From Macrocystis pyrifera (lineage: Eukaryota; Sar; Phaeophyceae; Laminariales; Laminariaceae), in contig JASSKH010000024.1 in NCBI GenBank assembly GCA_031763025.1, positions 10,376,087 to 10,440,086 of the forward strand: a DNA stretch of 64,000 nt, written 5' to 3'. Under the pieces are notes generated by a model that saw only the letters and a list, made by a program, of their open reading frames with translations, ran no database searches and was not told the DNA's origin. Below are positions 22,601 to 36,654 of the stretch, in pieces. The translations under genes and the position numbers were made by a program. How positions within the stretch are numbered: the stretch's first letter is position 1; every line of letters starts with the position of its first letter.

Positions 22601-23650
22601 TAACCAATCGCCTACCCAATCTAAGCCTCATAACAATTGCCTAGGGCGTTGGCGCGGCAAAAACTCCAGTGTCCCCTGTAGTCTGTGCTAGAATGTGGCA
22701 AGTGGGCGGAGGCGGAGGACGAGACACCCTCGCCTCGTCCCAAACCACACCAAAAAGGGAGAGAAGAAAACTCACACTCTCGTACGTTTCGGACGTGGCT
22801 CATGACGGGCATACACAGCACACGTTTATATAGAGTAGACCAACTTCACATATAATGTTAACCCTCTTGCTGCTGCTGTTTTTGCTACTTCTGTTGTTTT
22901 AATGTCTAGATATTATTTTATATGGCTTTTTGTGAGGATTCGAAAGTAGTGTATACGAGATATGTATGTATGTGTCAAGATATGTCGAAGATTTACGCCA
23001 GGTCGTACTGGCGGGATCTTATTTGAAAAATTTTAGCAAGAAGTTATATATAGTTCAGCATATTTTATAAATTTTGAAATACGTCAGCTGTGAGTTCGAC
23101 CGATTAAATAGTTGATACTCAACTTTGCAAGCTGCGTAATACGCCTCGTCTATATTCCATTTTTACCTAATTTTACAAGTATTGTGATAAACCGAGCGCG
23201 CGTATTCTATATGTGATTCCTTGTGTTCAGCATATTGTAAAACGCGACACACGTGTTACATCATGCCCACATACCAGATGCGCACACAAAAAGAGTCTGC
23301 GAAGCTGCGGAGTCTGCGAACAGCGGACGGCGGACAGCACAACCGTGACGATACAACTAACGACAAACCGACACATGACACACCGGTACCTATTACAATA
23401 ACCCTACGCGTACACCTTACACCCGCACACCCGCACCCGCCTACAACAAACGTAGAACGACGAGCGACGAGCGAATCAACGAATCAATGACCCGAAACCC
23501 GAAACCGATATGAATCGAAAAGCGTTGCGCCGCAATATCCCCGTTTCCCATGAACGACACGCCTCCACCTCAGCGCTGGCGCTGTGCAGTTGATTCGCGC
23601 GTCTCCTCCTCGTAACACCTTTTTGCTCATCTCCAGCACCGAAAGCAAAC

Positions 23651-26276
23651 ATGAAGTGTATCGCCATGGCTGCTGCTTGCTTGGCGGGCGCTCAGGCGTT
23701 CGTGACCCCCAGGTGAAAATAAAACCACTGTGCTGTAGGCAAATAGGGTACATGTTGGAGATTAAAAAATTATGAAATTGTGCGAGTTGTGGTCGTGTGG
23801 CAAGTGTGGTTCATGTAGTCCTGACGAACCATGTGGCAGTTATCTCGAGGAGTGGCAGGGGCGAGGCATGCCCCTACTACGGAGGCTTCCCACTATGTAC
23901 TTGTCTGAGGTTTACCGCTCTCCGAGGTCGCGTCGGACGTTGTGATGGCTTGAGATCTTTTTGCTTCAAGAAACAAACTCCGCCGGAATTTTTGGCATGT
24001 TTGCTGTGTTGGAGTTTGCCTCCCACGCTGCTGCGTTCCTACCGCCGAACACCACGAGAGAGTGACGAGTGCTTGTACATGGTTCATGACGAACGATCGT
24101 TGCCTGCCTCACACAGGCCATGCTTTGTCGTTGTGAGCGTGCGTGTTGGAAGGTTACATGTGTGCTCTTCATTGCATCCAACACAGTTGTTGTGATTGTG
24201 GCGATGTGCCCTCAGCCGTAGAGAATCACTCGGGGTAAAAAAAAAACGTCATCAACCCCCAACACAACCACGTAGCTGACGAGTGTACAATCCGAGCTTT
24301 GGAAGCTGGAATGTCTTCGCGAGCCCTGCTCGTACAGCCGTTCACGTTCTAGTCTGCTATTGATGAGACCCGACATCGTATCACCTTGGGGGTAATGATA
24401 GTTCATATACTCGTACCTTTGTCTGACTGCATGCAGTCCCCGCCGCTGATTGTCGCCTAAACGTTTACCTCGTACACCCGACGCAGACCGGAAATATAAG
24501 GAGTTTTTGAGTATGCATATTGATACTCCAATGATCCTTATATTCCTGTACATGAAAACACCTGGTAGTCGATTCATGTGTGTGTTGCCTTGTACCAGTG
24601 TGAGCACATAACGGCGCAACAACAAATCGCTGGCCAAACCAGGCCCAATCGCTGTTTTCATTATTATCACGCTCGAAAACCTTGATGTGGCGGCAACAGC
24701 AATACTGAAGTCCGTGTTTCTACTCTGTACCCCTGGTACTCGTATTCAATCCAAAAATATCTGTGTGGGATTTTCACGACATGGAGTGAGAATCGCCGAA
24801 CAAGCAGCTGTATTCATCGAGGTACGCGGTGCGAAGTTCAAGTTTGGTGTAGGATGATAGCACTCTTTCGAAATCCTCTTTATATCATTCGGTTACAGCA
24901 GAGGAACATACTGAACACCCAGGTATATTATGCTGCGACACGAGCGTGAAGCAACATCATGGTTACTCGTGATGACTCAGAAGTCTTTAACCCATACCAT
25001 TATCCATACCAGGTATTGGGCACTATTAGTATTAAATACAAGCACTTCTGTACCTGTTACCCGTTTCGTCCCTTGAAATGTGTTGACACTTGTTGGAGTT
25101 ACAGCTCAGACATGACAGACGTGGCGACAGCAAGCAACTTAATCTATCTGGCTTACAACGTTTCGTGCAAGTCGTACATACTCGTATGGTATTAATGGTG
25201 CACCTTCCTTCGTTCAGTACATACCTGGTACCCTGGTTGGTACCAGTAGATTCTATAATCCTTTGACGTACCTGGTACCTGGTACTTATTAATAATAATA
25301 TCAATAGTAGTATACGGTACTGGATTCGTTTTTTTTTTTTGGGATAATCATGCCCAACGTTCGATACTGAAACACCTATGATATTGATGTGATATATTTG
25401 GTACGAAAACGACCATTAACGAAGGCCAGGCTGATATTTACAGGAATTGATAAATACTACGAGTACGTTACCCGTTGTGCTGAAATTGGTGTACAACGCA
25501 CCCTGTCCCAAGCAAAAAACAGCCCTAGCCAGTATTATGAATTATAGGTGCCTTGTAACACTGTACCGTCAGCCATATTAACCGTAGTATATGGCACCTG
25601 TCGGACGGTACTCGTACACAGAACATTAACATGCGTTTTCGTCGCATTTGGCTGCGCCCCTCCCCAAGTCGATTCTTCGTGGACTCCCCTCGAGCACAGT
25701 TTAGAGCGGTGGTAAATCCCTCTTTTAGTTGAATTGTCCTAAAGTAGCAGCGGGTTTCAGTACCGAATTTGTTTACGGACACCTCACCTTGGCAATCGTG
25801 GTGCTGGTACATACGTCGAAGCACGACGTGAATAGTACCGGTGAAGTCCGTAAGACTTTTTCGTTCCACGACAAGGGGTTGTGTTCGTTTTCGTGCTGTT
25901 GGCCCACCAACTCTCGGCGGGAGACTGCGGAAGAACTTTTTGCCATTGCATAGCGTTTCCTCCCGTTGAACGAGCTTACGCAGTCTTGTTGTATTGTTTA
26001 CCGCCCATGCACGAACAAGTATAGACGGTGCGCATAACTACTAAATTATAATATCATCCGTTTCTACCTCGGTGTCCACCTCTACTTTTTTCATGACGGG
26101 TGAAGTATCCCCTACTCAATACCTGGTGAATGATACTCCAGAAACCTGATCCTCCAGTCATGTGGGACAGACATCTTGCCTCCCCCCCAAATGTTGGAGT
26201 TGTCTTCTTGGAGTCCGTTTCGAAAGGGACGCGTGGTCAACGGTTAAATCACTAAGCCAAGCTTAAAATGAGTACG

Positions 26277-26326
<50 letters not shown>

Positions 26327-29253
26327 CTCAATTTTTATGCCTTTATATGTATGCAACCCTCGACGGTCAGCTTGAATGCCCGCACCACTACCACCAACTC
26401 GTGTACTACAGGTTTGAAGTACGAACGGTGCCTCTGAGAGCTCGCTTTGCCTCGCCGTGATATGATTGTCGTGTTACTCTTACCAACATATTTTACTTGT
26501 CACTGTTTTGTCCTTTTTTCAGCGCGTTTAACGGCGCCGCCATGGCCACACGGGCCAAGACCTCTTCCGCGATGAAAATGTCTTTCGAGAACGAGCTGGG
26601 CGTGCAGGCCCCGCTTGGCTACTGGGACCCTCTCTACTGGCTGGAAAACGCCGACCAAGAGCGGTTCGACCGCCTTCGGTACGTCGAGATCAAGCACGGC
26701 CGCATCTGTATGCTTGCCGTTCTGGGCCACATCGTCCAGGAGAACGTGCGCCTCCCGGGCATGCTCTCCATCTCTAACAACCAGTCCTTCGCGGACATGC
26801 CTAACGGCCTTGGCGCCCTCAGCAAGGTATAGCCTCAGCTCAGCCTCCGCCGTTTTTGGTTTGATTGCATTTTTTGGCTCATAAAAAAGGCTTTCGCGAT
26901 TTTCGCCTCTTGGTATATAAAATGGTTTTCGTCTCATTTAGGCTAAAAAAACTAGAATCGACTCAAAAAGAAGGCGGACACCAGATATACTGGTTTCGGC
27001 TCTCTCGGCTCCGAAAAAAAGTTTTTCGTTCTTTTCGGCTCGAATTTATCAAAATCGACTCGTTCACACGGGTATGGGTTTGAAGACGGCTCGATCGGCG
27101 TGCATTATCAGCAGAGTTAGCCGTTTTTGTACAGGGGACGAGTGAAAATTGGCTACATACCAGAGTTTGCCCCCGCGACAAAAAATCGGCGCTCTACCCC
27201 CAAAATCGGCTCATAGAAAAAGAACGCCGGCGGAGGTATTGTCACGGATTTGACGTCTTCTTCCACCGGAGTTGCATGCTTAACCTCTACTCTTCGATAC
27301 CTTACAGCTTTCGTACTGTCAATAGTTTGCTGGTAGGTTTCACAGCGTTGCTATGATATTATGTCGCACTACTGTTTGTCGGCATATTACTTGACAGCAA
27401 TGACTGTTGAACGTTGATGTGTTCGGTCTATAGACACTCAAGCTCTCTTCGCTGTAAAAAGATTAGGGCGGCAACTGTTTATAGTCAAACCTGATTCGTA
27501 TGCTGTCGATCCATGTCTAGGCTACGGTACGTACAAATATTATTTTGTTACGGAAGATATTACTTTGCGACCGCCTACTACACAGTACAACAGTCGTATA
27601 CCATAATTGAAGCACTCATGGTTGACGATATACCATTTTATAATTTTATCCCTTTGGCTTAAGGAGAGAAACAAGCAGTGCCGAGAAAAATGACAACGAC
27701 TGCATCGGCCACACCTTTCAGGCCGGGCTGAGTTGGAGTTATTTTGTCGAGTGTTCGAACGACAGCAATGCAAAGGCATCGCTTTCGTGGGAACCCCTCT
27801 CTACTTGCCGTGTGCCCTGTCATGACTGCTGTGCAACCCTCCACAACACGAACAACGCAATACCTAATATAGTCACACGTATATTCCCACTCATGACTGC
27901 TGCTGTGCTGTGCGTCACTGCAGATGGGTCCCATTGGCATCGCCCAGATTGTCATCTTCATTGGCTTCCTCGAGCTCTTCGTGATGAAGCAGAAGGAGGG
28001 CTCCTTCCCCGGCGACATGTCGCGCGTGAACCCGTTCGAGAAGCAGTGGGATTCCTTTGACGAGGAGACCAAGCTCAGGAAGCGCGCCATTGAACTCAAC
28101 AACGGTCGCGCCGCACAGATGGGCATCTTCGGCATGATCATTCACGAGATTATCTCCAACCAACCGTACATCATCAACGACCTCGTCGGTGAGTTGCGCA
28201 CTGAACGGACTGCGCCATAAGCGACTGTAACGAAGCAAATAGTGCATCGCCTCCTTCCGCACTCAATCAAGACTACGTAATTGTTGTGGTGCTACGATAC
28301 TGCAATAATAACACCACACCATTTTCAGGTAATTTGTCCCGAAAAACGTCTGCAGTTCTAGTTGTACTATCGTGTATTGCAAATTGTATTAAAATCGACT
28401 GTCAAGAAATGTGTCTGCATGGCTTCGGTTCTAATTTTGTTTGACCCCTGTAGGACTGCACTATCGTTGTGGGGACAAGGAACGCTTGAAGCCACCATAC
28501 TTCGTACCAAGTAATTAGGTTTCTGCACATTCCAGAAGTACAACTGTTGAGGGACTGTCATATTGATATGAATAGCCGGTGGAACAGCCTCGAAATAAAG
28601 CGCATGGTGCTGGTGTGCGCTAGTTTATGATCTGTGCTGAGCCTCTTCTTCAGTTGCTCTGCAGTCAAGAAGCCTAAAAACTGTTTTGATATATATCATG
28701 TGTACACCAACCGAAAATCTTGACCGAGCCATTCATACGTAGCACTCGCGATCGAAGCACACACGGGACGGAGAGGGGTTTCGGCAATTGTTGCCATCTT
28801 TAAGAGCTGAGGTGTATTCTATCGTTACAAGTGGCGTGGGTCGCCACCTTTACAGTTGCTGGTACTGGTATATAGTGCTGGTGGTGGCGCGTGCGTGCGC
28901 CTTGATGTCTTGTTCTCGAGGGCAAGTTGCTCGCCTCCTCCTGCGTAATAGATTGTTCGATTTCATCGCTGTGTAGTCATTTTTGTGCGGAATATTAGGG
29001 GGGATTTTGTGTGCCCCCCCCCCCCGCCGCGAATGGAGGAAACGAACGCGTCAGATAATAACGAGTTTTCCAAAGTGTTGAAAGTATCGTGACTGGAAAA
29101 CAACGTATTCGTACACTTGCGTATTACCAGGTATATGACAGGATGGGTTTCCCCCATCTTTCGCAGTACATGAAGACCTTCGTAATCACTGCCCCCCACC
29201 CTCCCGACTGCTTCCACGTTATTCTCCCAGGCACCTCGTACACCTGGCCTTGA
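23651..29253 (+). CDS. fucoxanthin-chlorophyll a/c light-harvesting protein
   Basis: Exons 23651-23712, 26523-26826, 27924-28188 and, tentatively, 29231-29253 give 217 residues, normal for the family. Residues 1-16 form a signal peptide and AQA/FVTP at 14-20 is the expected cleavage site with the phenylalanine needed for import into a complex plastid. A short transit region follows. Helix 1 carries EIKHGR (76-81) and helix 3 ELNNGRAAQMG (179-189), the chlorophyll-binding E...R pairs; helix 2 is hydrophobic (124-142). All joins keep phase. Intron 1 (2.8 kb) separates the presequence from the mature part. The last exon (GTSYTWP, stop at 29251) has a strong pyrimidine tract but is the weakest part; an alternative acceptor lies at 28454. 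The product binds fucoxanthin and chlorophylls in thylakoids. Confidence 0.92.
26277..26325. repeat. 49-base poly-C run
   Basis: A pure C tract inside intron 1 of the light-harvesting gene, about 200 bp before exon 2. It is preceded by ATGAGTACG, resembling the GAGTACAC preceding the C-runs of the dispersed repeat at 3775 and 11345, so it may be the tail of that family. Length in the source DNA is uncertain because homopolymers are error-prone. Confidence 0.9.
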
Positions 29254-29259
29254 GCATCG

Positions 29260-31215
29260 ACACCGCACAATTCTGGCTTTCTTCGTGCCAAGCCAAGCGC
29301 ATTGGGGCCAGTCTTTGTTTAGTCTTACACCTGGTACTCCGTAGGCCGTAGTAGGCTTGGCATTCGGGCATGTTGACGACGAGTTCTAACTTGTCCGCGG
29401 AGACCTCGTCCTGGTTCGCACAGTTTTGGGCCTGTCGTGGTGGTCGCGAGGGAAAAGCGACGTACGAGTACACCTGGTACTCGCTTTTTTCGGAAAATAT
29501 ACGTAACACACATCAGGGGGGTTTATTTTCTAATGGCCTTAGTTCCTCGTTTTAGTGGGAAGAGTGCTGGACACTCTCGTGGTAGTACGCGCTGAGGGAA
29601 AAAAAAAATAATGCAGGTGATCTTTTTTTGCAGCAGAAGCGTCATGGATCATGAATGTCTCGTTTTGTCTTTCTTCGTTTGGAACTGGTGATGACACATG
29701 GTTTATCTGCTTGGCGGGTGATGTATTGCATGTCTGCTTTTTGAGCCGAGTTCTTCGTGTCTTCGGCCTTGAGTTGAGCCAACCCTGTGTGAAGGGCTCC
29801 ATCAGTAATTTACAAACCGTTACGCGACAACGCTTGTGGGCTCTTACCACCGCCTGTTAGGAATGTGTGATTACGATCTACAAGCAGTAGGTTGTGCACT
29901 ACAGCTGTACCATACCGCGTTTCCGTCCTCTCCTGAAAGGATCCACAGCACGGTCAGATATTTGGCACCGCACGTCGTCAAATCGTGAGCACCAGCATGC
30001 CGGTATTTTGTGAGTTCGGTCCTTTGTTAGAGCCGTGGTCAACTTCAGTTTGGCGTCTTACGAATCGGCTCTCAAATATGCCGCCGCTCGCTGTAGATAT
30101 CTCGGTATTTCGACGCCCAACATTCGCTTTAAACGCTCAAGTCCCAAACCTACCTGGAGCTCTACAGTTGGAGCGAAATAAGTTAGTGGTATATGATGCC
30201 TGGCCGATGAGTTTTACGCATCAAATCTTTCTAATCGATGCATTGTCGGTTCACGTTCGATTGTATTTTCCATCCTGAGCGACGCTCGGCGTGCCCAGCT
30301 GAAAATCGACCAGTCTGGTAAGTCAACTACTTTAGCCGTCAGTCTTGTCTTCGTGTCTCATTTACTCGCTGCCGCAGTTGCTTCAACAGGCCGGCCGACC
30401 TGCTTTTGCCAAATTCACAGAACATGCGTCACGGCAGCAACATTGGCATTTATTTGCAAAGAAAGGGGGCCGTAATTAACGAAATCAGAAATACTGCCAG
30501 CATCGCCTCGTCCTGCCAGGAAGAGGCCCTACGTGTACGTGGTATTACTGTGTTGACCAAAACTATCCGAGTACGAGAAGCACAAGAGTCCATTCTTATT
30601 GTGAGGCCCGCTCTTCCAACGTTCGTAACTACCGTCAGTTCCCGGAACACTACACATGTAAAAAACCGTATAAACTTCAATGCAGTGGGAAACCCCAACT
30701 CTTGGTCCTGATACATCAAATCATCATGAAGACTAACTCCATTCAACGTGATCAATGATATCTGCTGAAATACACTGCATGTCTTGATCATGCCCCAAAG
30801 CTCAAGTCCTGCATGAAAGAACATGGGAATCAATTACAACGAAATCGACGTTTCGAATCTTGCATGAAAAAACACTCGAGTCAATTACATCGAAACCAAT
30901 ATTTCACATACACCCACCGGATGTCGTGCCCGACAGCGTACCCTCCAGCCTCGAGAACCCCCTTCCATCTGTGAATAAGACGATATAACGGAACGTGACA
31001 CAAGCAGCGCAACCTCGCAACATCAGCTGACCCGCCAACAACTTGGCATCGGACCAAGTGCCTCACCATCTGCAGTAGCTCCCATGTTTATTTCCTGCCA
31101 CGATGATTGCCTGTGCAGCTGGCTGGTTACGAGCAGCACGACAAAGCGTAGGGATTGTACGAGAGCACACCTGCTCGATTTGCCGGTTTGTAAGAAGCCT
31201 GCACCAGGGAGTTTA
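29260..31215. other. region without a recognised gene
   Basis: Open frames at 29985-30278 (+) and 30406-30711 (+, with an equally long minus-strand shadow) are unrecognised. A 52-bp tandem duplication lies near 30807-30909 (TGCATGAAAGAACA / TGCATGAAAAAACA). Confidence 0.35.
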
Positions 31216-31219
31216 CTAA

Positions 31220-34200
31220 TCATCCATCCATGCACATCGTGGGGCGAGTAACGAGAATTAAATAACGGATTTTCGGATCAAGGCACCTGATGAGCAGTCG
31301 CCAGAGTCGCTCGCGTTCTTTCGCGGTTTTCTTCAGCTCGTGAAGTTCTTGCCCGAGCAGCTTCTCGATTTCCTCCTGAAAATTGCAACAAGATCGGCAA
31401 GACCTATGTCAATGGGAAATTGAAGTATCAATAAAAAGTTTGGTCAAAGATACCCGCCAAAAAAAAATAGAACACGCTTCCTATGGGCACGTTTAGAAAA
31501 AAAAAAGTTCCCAACTTTGGGAAAAGCCCAAAAAAAGCAAATCTGGGGCCCATGTTTGGTTCGAAGCGGCGAGATTCCGAGTCCTCGACAGACATCGATC
31601 GACAAAACCAACGACTGCTTCATGAATTCTGAACGGAGTGCGCTCGTTAGGGACTCCGACCCACCCTAGGGACTCCGACCCACCCTAGGGTCACAGTGTT
31701 CACACAATGGCCATTGACGTGTGGCGGGCGCTGGCCTGGCGTACGATAAAAAAACAATTAGCCGCTGGTGTGCACAAAACAGAAGACAAGAATTCTTGAT
31801 CCGTCTCGATTGGCAAAAAACAGGCTTTTTTACAGGTTTGGGAGGATACCGTAGGACGCCGCAGGCAGGCTCTCGCCCCCTAGAGCATGGATCCACCTTC
31901 TATCTGCGGGGCCGCCATCTATACTCGTTGGCCTTGCCCGGCACCAAGCGGGTTGGCCGTGGGTTGAGCCTACATCGAGATCGAGCGTATATCGTCGCAT
32001 GAGCGAGAAAAAACAAATTGCGCCGCCTGCCGCCGATAGAAAAAAGGGAGCAAAAAATCAAACATTTTTCCCCTCTTGTCCCACAGCGGCGGTACGAGGA
32101 TATTCTTGGCTGTATTTTTAAAGCAATATTGTTTAAAGAAAAGTTTTGGACTTCGCGTTTCCATTGGCATAGGTCTTGAGCACCGAATTTATAATGCAGC
32201 TCAAACGCTGGAGGCAACTGTCTCAGTTTCATAAACGGGTCCATTCCATATGAACGCCGGTGCAATACCTCATACACAAACACATACCTGGTACCCTACC
32301 GTCTGGTGTCTTATTCGATTCCATTAAAGATAATCAGCAACAAATGTTTCGACGCGCCCGGCGATTGTGGAAAAAAACAGGGTCGCCGAGCAAACACCCA
32401 AAATACATGAAGTAGATCCCCACCGGACATCTGGTGGTGTTTCTATTGCGGGCGACCGGCTGAAAAGCCTTGAGTTAGTTGACCGTCCGTCGATGGCTGT
32501 CGATATGCTTATTTCATTATATAAATGTGTGCCTTAAACAGTCAGAAAGTTGAAGCTATAAAATATCCACGAAATTCGAAAAAAAAAAAAAAAAAGCTCA
32601 CCTGCACCCTCGTCATCCCCGTCAAAGCGCGTATCTTGGCTAGGGCGTTAGCCATGTCGACGCTCCCATCCTCAACCATGGTACCTTCCGCATTCTCAAC
32701 ATCAACCTTATCGCTGCTTCGGTGTCCATCACTCCCCTTCCGCGAATCTCGATGTTTCCAACTCACGATGGGCGCAACGGTGATAATTGGATTTACCGAG
32801 GGAACGGCACCACTGGCGGGTTTTGGAGTCCACGGCTCGGCGTCGTCATGCTGAGTCGTACCCACAGTAGTGGTCGTTGTAGCTGCCGCAGCCAGTTCTA
32901 GCGCCCCCGTTTCTCTGAGTGCAGTGTCATCTTGCCCACAATGCTCATCTACGCCAGGCGGACAGACCTCATCCGAGCCATTCTGGTGGTGGATGGAGCG
33001 CGGGATGGGATGTTGTTAAGGCGTGAACGATGACATGGACCAAAATAACTTCTATGTATGTGCGGTAAACCTTTTGTCAGCAGTTTAGCAAACGTGGTGG
33101 CGCAGAAATCCCGTACGTACCAATTTTCGCGTTGTTGTTCATACCTGTAACTGCTTGACAGTCGACCCTAGCTGCGCATTCTCTTCGAGTAGCCCTGCTA
33201 ACAAGGCCTCCACCACCTTCAGTTCGCCTGCCTCTTCCGTTAGGTTACCTCCCAGCCGTGTCTCACCATCGTCCCCTTCGCAATCGGGTCGATCCCGGTC
33301 GGGTCGATATAAACGACAGCTGCCGCGACTGCATGGTGTCGAATCCAGCGGAGCATTGAATGGGATGCTGTCGGCGGCAATGTATCGATATCGGTCCACT
33401 CGTCGAGCCCGATCAGCGAGTGCTGGTGCATTCTCGCACTCCTCAAAACAGTCCAAGGAGCGTCGTCTCGACAATTTGTTGGCCTTTTCCCTGTGTGTTA
33501 CGAGGTTGAAGTCAAGCTGAAGGTAGACCAATAGGTTGCTGCTCGACATCACCGGAAACAAATCTAAAACTGTCTGCATAGACTACGAGAACAACAAACA
33601 CATTGACACTTGTCCTCAGTATTTTCAAAGAAATTACAGCACAAACCTAGAGAAAGGCAATGGGTGCCTGCAGCTGTCCTATTGGTAATTTTTTTTTTTT
33701 CATCGGTGGAAAATCATTGCTCGCTAATTTACACGGCCGCCCAAAATATGGGAGCTCCTTTCGAGCTGGGTGAGCCGGAGAGATCCTATCTACTGTAGAC
33801 AGGCAGGGGACACGTTTCGTGAGCGGGTACATAAGTCTTGGCCGTTCCCACTGCTGGTGCCTGTGCCACAAGTTTCATACTCATGAGTTTGAAAAATACT
33901 CGTCGTGGGTGTGCCTCTCTCACCTCTGCAATGCTTTGTCTGCTTCCCGAAACTTGGCCTCCGCAATCTTGAGCTGCTCCCCCAAAAGTACAGCCTCACC
34001 CTCTAGCTCCTGACCAATTGGCATATGTGAACGTAGCACACGCATCAGTAAGTACGAAAACGACCGACGAAAAATCACTGCAGCAAAGCTGACACTATTA
34101 AACCCTTTTATATTATAGGGATGCCGCGGAACACGTCCGCCGAAGATGCACAGCAACCGACAGCACGGTGTCATAGCGAGGCTACGTAGTTCTTCGGCAT

Positions 34201-36654
34201 ATCATAATAATAGGGCAAAAACCCAGCACAAACAAACTCTTGCGTACACCGGCGGCAACGAGTCAACGGCTACGCCCGCAACGTATTTATCGGAGGTTGA
34301 ACGCTCGCCAGCAGGATGTACTCATCCTCACATGCACTCTTGAACTGCGGCAGGCCCTACTGCTGTACCAATACGACGACGGTTGTCACCGAGTACGGAG
34401 ATCAAGTCTTGAGCCTGCACCACGTACCAACACGATGTACAAAGTAGAATGTCTCTTGCCTGCACTCTTCTTTGGCAGATCCTCCTCAGTTTTTCCTCCC
34501 TGCTAGCCTTCAAGGACAGCTCCTTCACCACGCCGCTGAGCTCCTCCTCAGTCTCCGCCATGCGTCGGCCGAATAGTTCTCTCTGAAGGTGTTCGGTAAG
34601 TAGAACATATCGACGGAGGCAACTGCTTCGAACTGTTACGATGTACTGGCATGAGTATAGCGCAAGAGCTGAAACTTTACGTATGATAGCTATTTTACTA
34701 TTCATCTACAGTACACTATATTCAGAACAGAATTCGATAACTCCATGTCGTTAGAAGATCTCGAGGTTCAAGCCTCAACGGGAGTTTCTCCATAATGTTT
34801 TCAGACACGTTTATATCGTAAAGAGAAGCAAAGAAGCGGGAGCGTGCGCCTGGCACACTCGGCTGGAGTATAAACTGATACCGGACGATCCTCGCGAACA
34901 AAGATGTTGAGATGTTGCTTGGCAACGGAAACGAAAGACGATATGGTAATACAGGTGGAGAAGAGGTCACATATGTGTAGTCACCTGGATCCAACTTCTA
35001 CCTACCTGCACCACTTGGCTCATTGTCTCTCCATGCATTGGCAACATGCAGCAAGAGGGCCAGTATTCAATAATCGGCCAACAACCCACGGGATACCGTT
35101 CGAGCGAAAGTCATTATTCGAGGATGTGAGTGGCTTGCCATACCCCACAGTATTCCGATAAATGCACCGCATCAAACCTGCGTTTCGAACGCCTCGCGCT
35201 CAAGTTGCCGTCCAGATGCCACCAGCGAAAGCTCCCGTTCCAACGTTTCGACCTTGAACGATAACAGACAAAAACAGACGGCAGGGCAGCAGTACACAGT
35301 ATAGTACAGCAGCAAGGGCCGAAAAACGGACCGAGATAACGGTTTTAAGATACTGCTGAAGAGTACCAGATACACACAGTGTTACACACTAAATTCTAAG
35401 CTCTAGCGACCACATCAAGACCGCGTCTTGTTGATAAACACACCGTGATCCAATGTCGGAAACAGCAGCAGGCAACTCGGAACTATACGAGTAGCATAGC
35501 TCATGCGATCGGCCGTTCGCCAGCACTGCGTGAAGCAAGGAATCTCGACCTGACACCATGTGGTAAATACGGGCACCCACGTATATACACCGTACACAAA
35601 CCTCTGCAACCTCACCCTGCATGTTCCCAGCTCGTTCGCGACGAGTTCAAAGCGGGGGGGGTGACTCGCGTTCTATGCATCTCTGTATCCTACTATTTCC
35701 AAAGGGCACGCTACAGCAGTAGTGCTCCCTGCTCGCACTCATTACAGAAGAGGAGGGCTACCGACCCCACAAGTATGATATCTAGGAGAATCAACGACAT
35801 GTGCGAATTCGCAAACAGGTTGCGACTGGGGAGTCTGACATACAAGGAGCCCCACTTTTCCAATGAATCACACACAGATGCATAGCTTCGAAACTACTGC
35901 TGTAGACGATTGCATGTTGCACGATATACGCTGAAAGGTACGGAATCGACCCAGTCTAAAATAGGCCCTTGGCAACCTCTTGAGCCCTCGGCCCTCGGTG
36001 CCAGAGGCCAGAGGTGATGGCAACTGCTGATTTTGGCCGTTTGAAATTCTCCGCATGATGAAAGAGGTTGTTAAGACGGAACGCATTGCATTTCAAACTC
36101 ACCCGCAGAAATAATTTGGCACGATCTCCTTTCACCCACCCCCCCACCATCATTGCTTCCAGCTCAGTTTCCATAGCACTCTTGCGGTTTCGATGCTGGG
36201 ACCTTGGCCGCACTTCCTACCATTCGTATATCGCTCCTCCCCTCCAGAGAGGGAAGAATAGATCGAGATGGTACCTCTGTATATGGCCATTATCTTAAAT
36301 CTTACGGGTTTCCAAGTTGTATGGTGGCGTTTATCTGTATTGACTCCACAAGTCAGATCATTGATATGTGCCTCTGGTTCGACCTTCCAGTACGCACGCA
36401 CTGACCCCCCTTGCCCTCGAGCTTCGTTCTGGGAATGGGGAAACCAAGGCGCAGAGTTCCTCGGGAGCGAACGGAAGGGGGTGATGACGGCAATGGTGCC
36501 ACCTGCGAAGAGAGCACGGAAGGTAATAGTACACCCAACAATGCACAATAAAAAAATTGCGGTGCAATAGCGAAAAAGACTCACGACTTTCACCACCTGC
36601 TCGTAGCTCATGCCTCGTGCCTCGTGGTACGGACGGGGTACTTTGTGATCACTC
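31220..36654 (-). CDS. multi-exon coiled-coil protein, family unknown
   Basis: Nine exons, in transcript order: 36585-36654, 36398-36502, 36103-36195, 35178-35252, 34466-34582, 33924-34009, 33145-33490, 32602-32982 and 31220-31375 (stop at 31220). All eight joins are GT-AG and phase-consistent. From the in-exon ATG at 36611 the protein is 461 residues; the first exon is open further upstream, so 5' exons may be missing. Heptad-like, Glu/Leu/Lys-rich stretches recur: METELEAMM, VETLERELSLVASGRQLERE, MAETEEELSGVVKELSLKA, ELEGEAVLLGEQLKIAEAKF and, near the end, EEIEKLLGQELHELKKTAKE. Between them lie Arg/Ser/Asp-rich linkers. No catalytic motif or membrane segment is visible. It is probably a structural or scaffold protein. 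Poly-A/T slips in introns are harmless. Confidence 0.72.

Noticed and set aside
24212..24670. 152-codon minus-strand frame inside intron 1 of the light-harvesting gene
   Set aside because: No motif, no splice partner and no start context; could not be supported as a nested gene.
30406..30833. Overlapping frames on both strands near 30.4-30.8 kb
   Set aside because: Equal-length frames on opposite strands and no motif on either; the coding strand cannot be decided.
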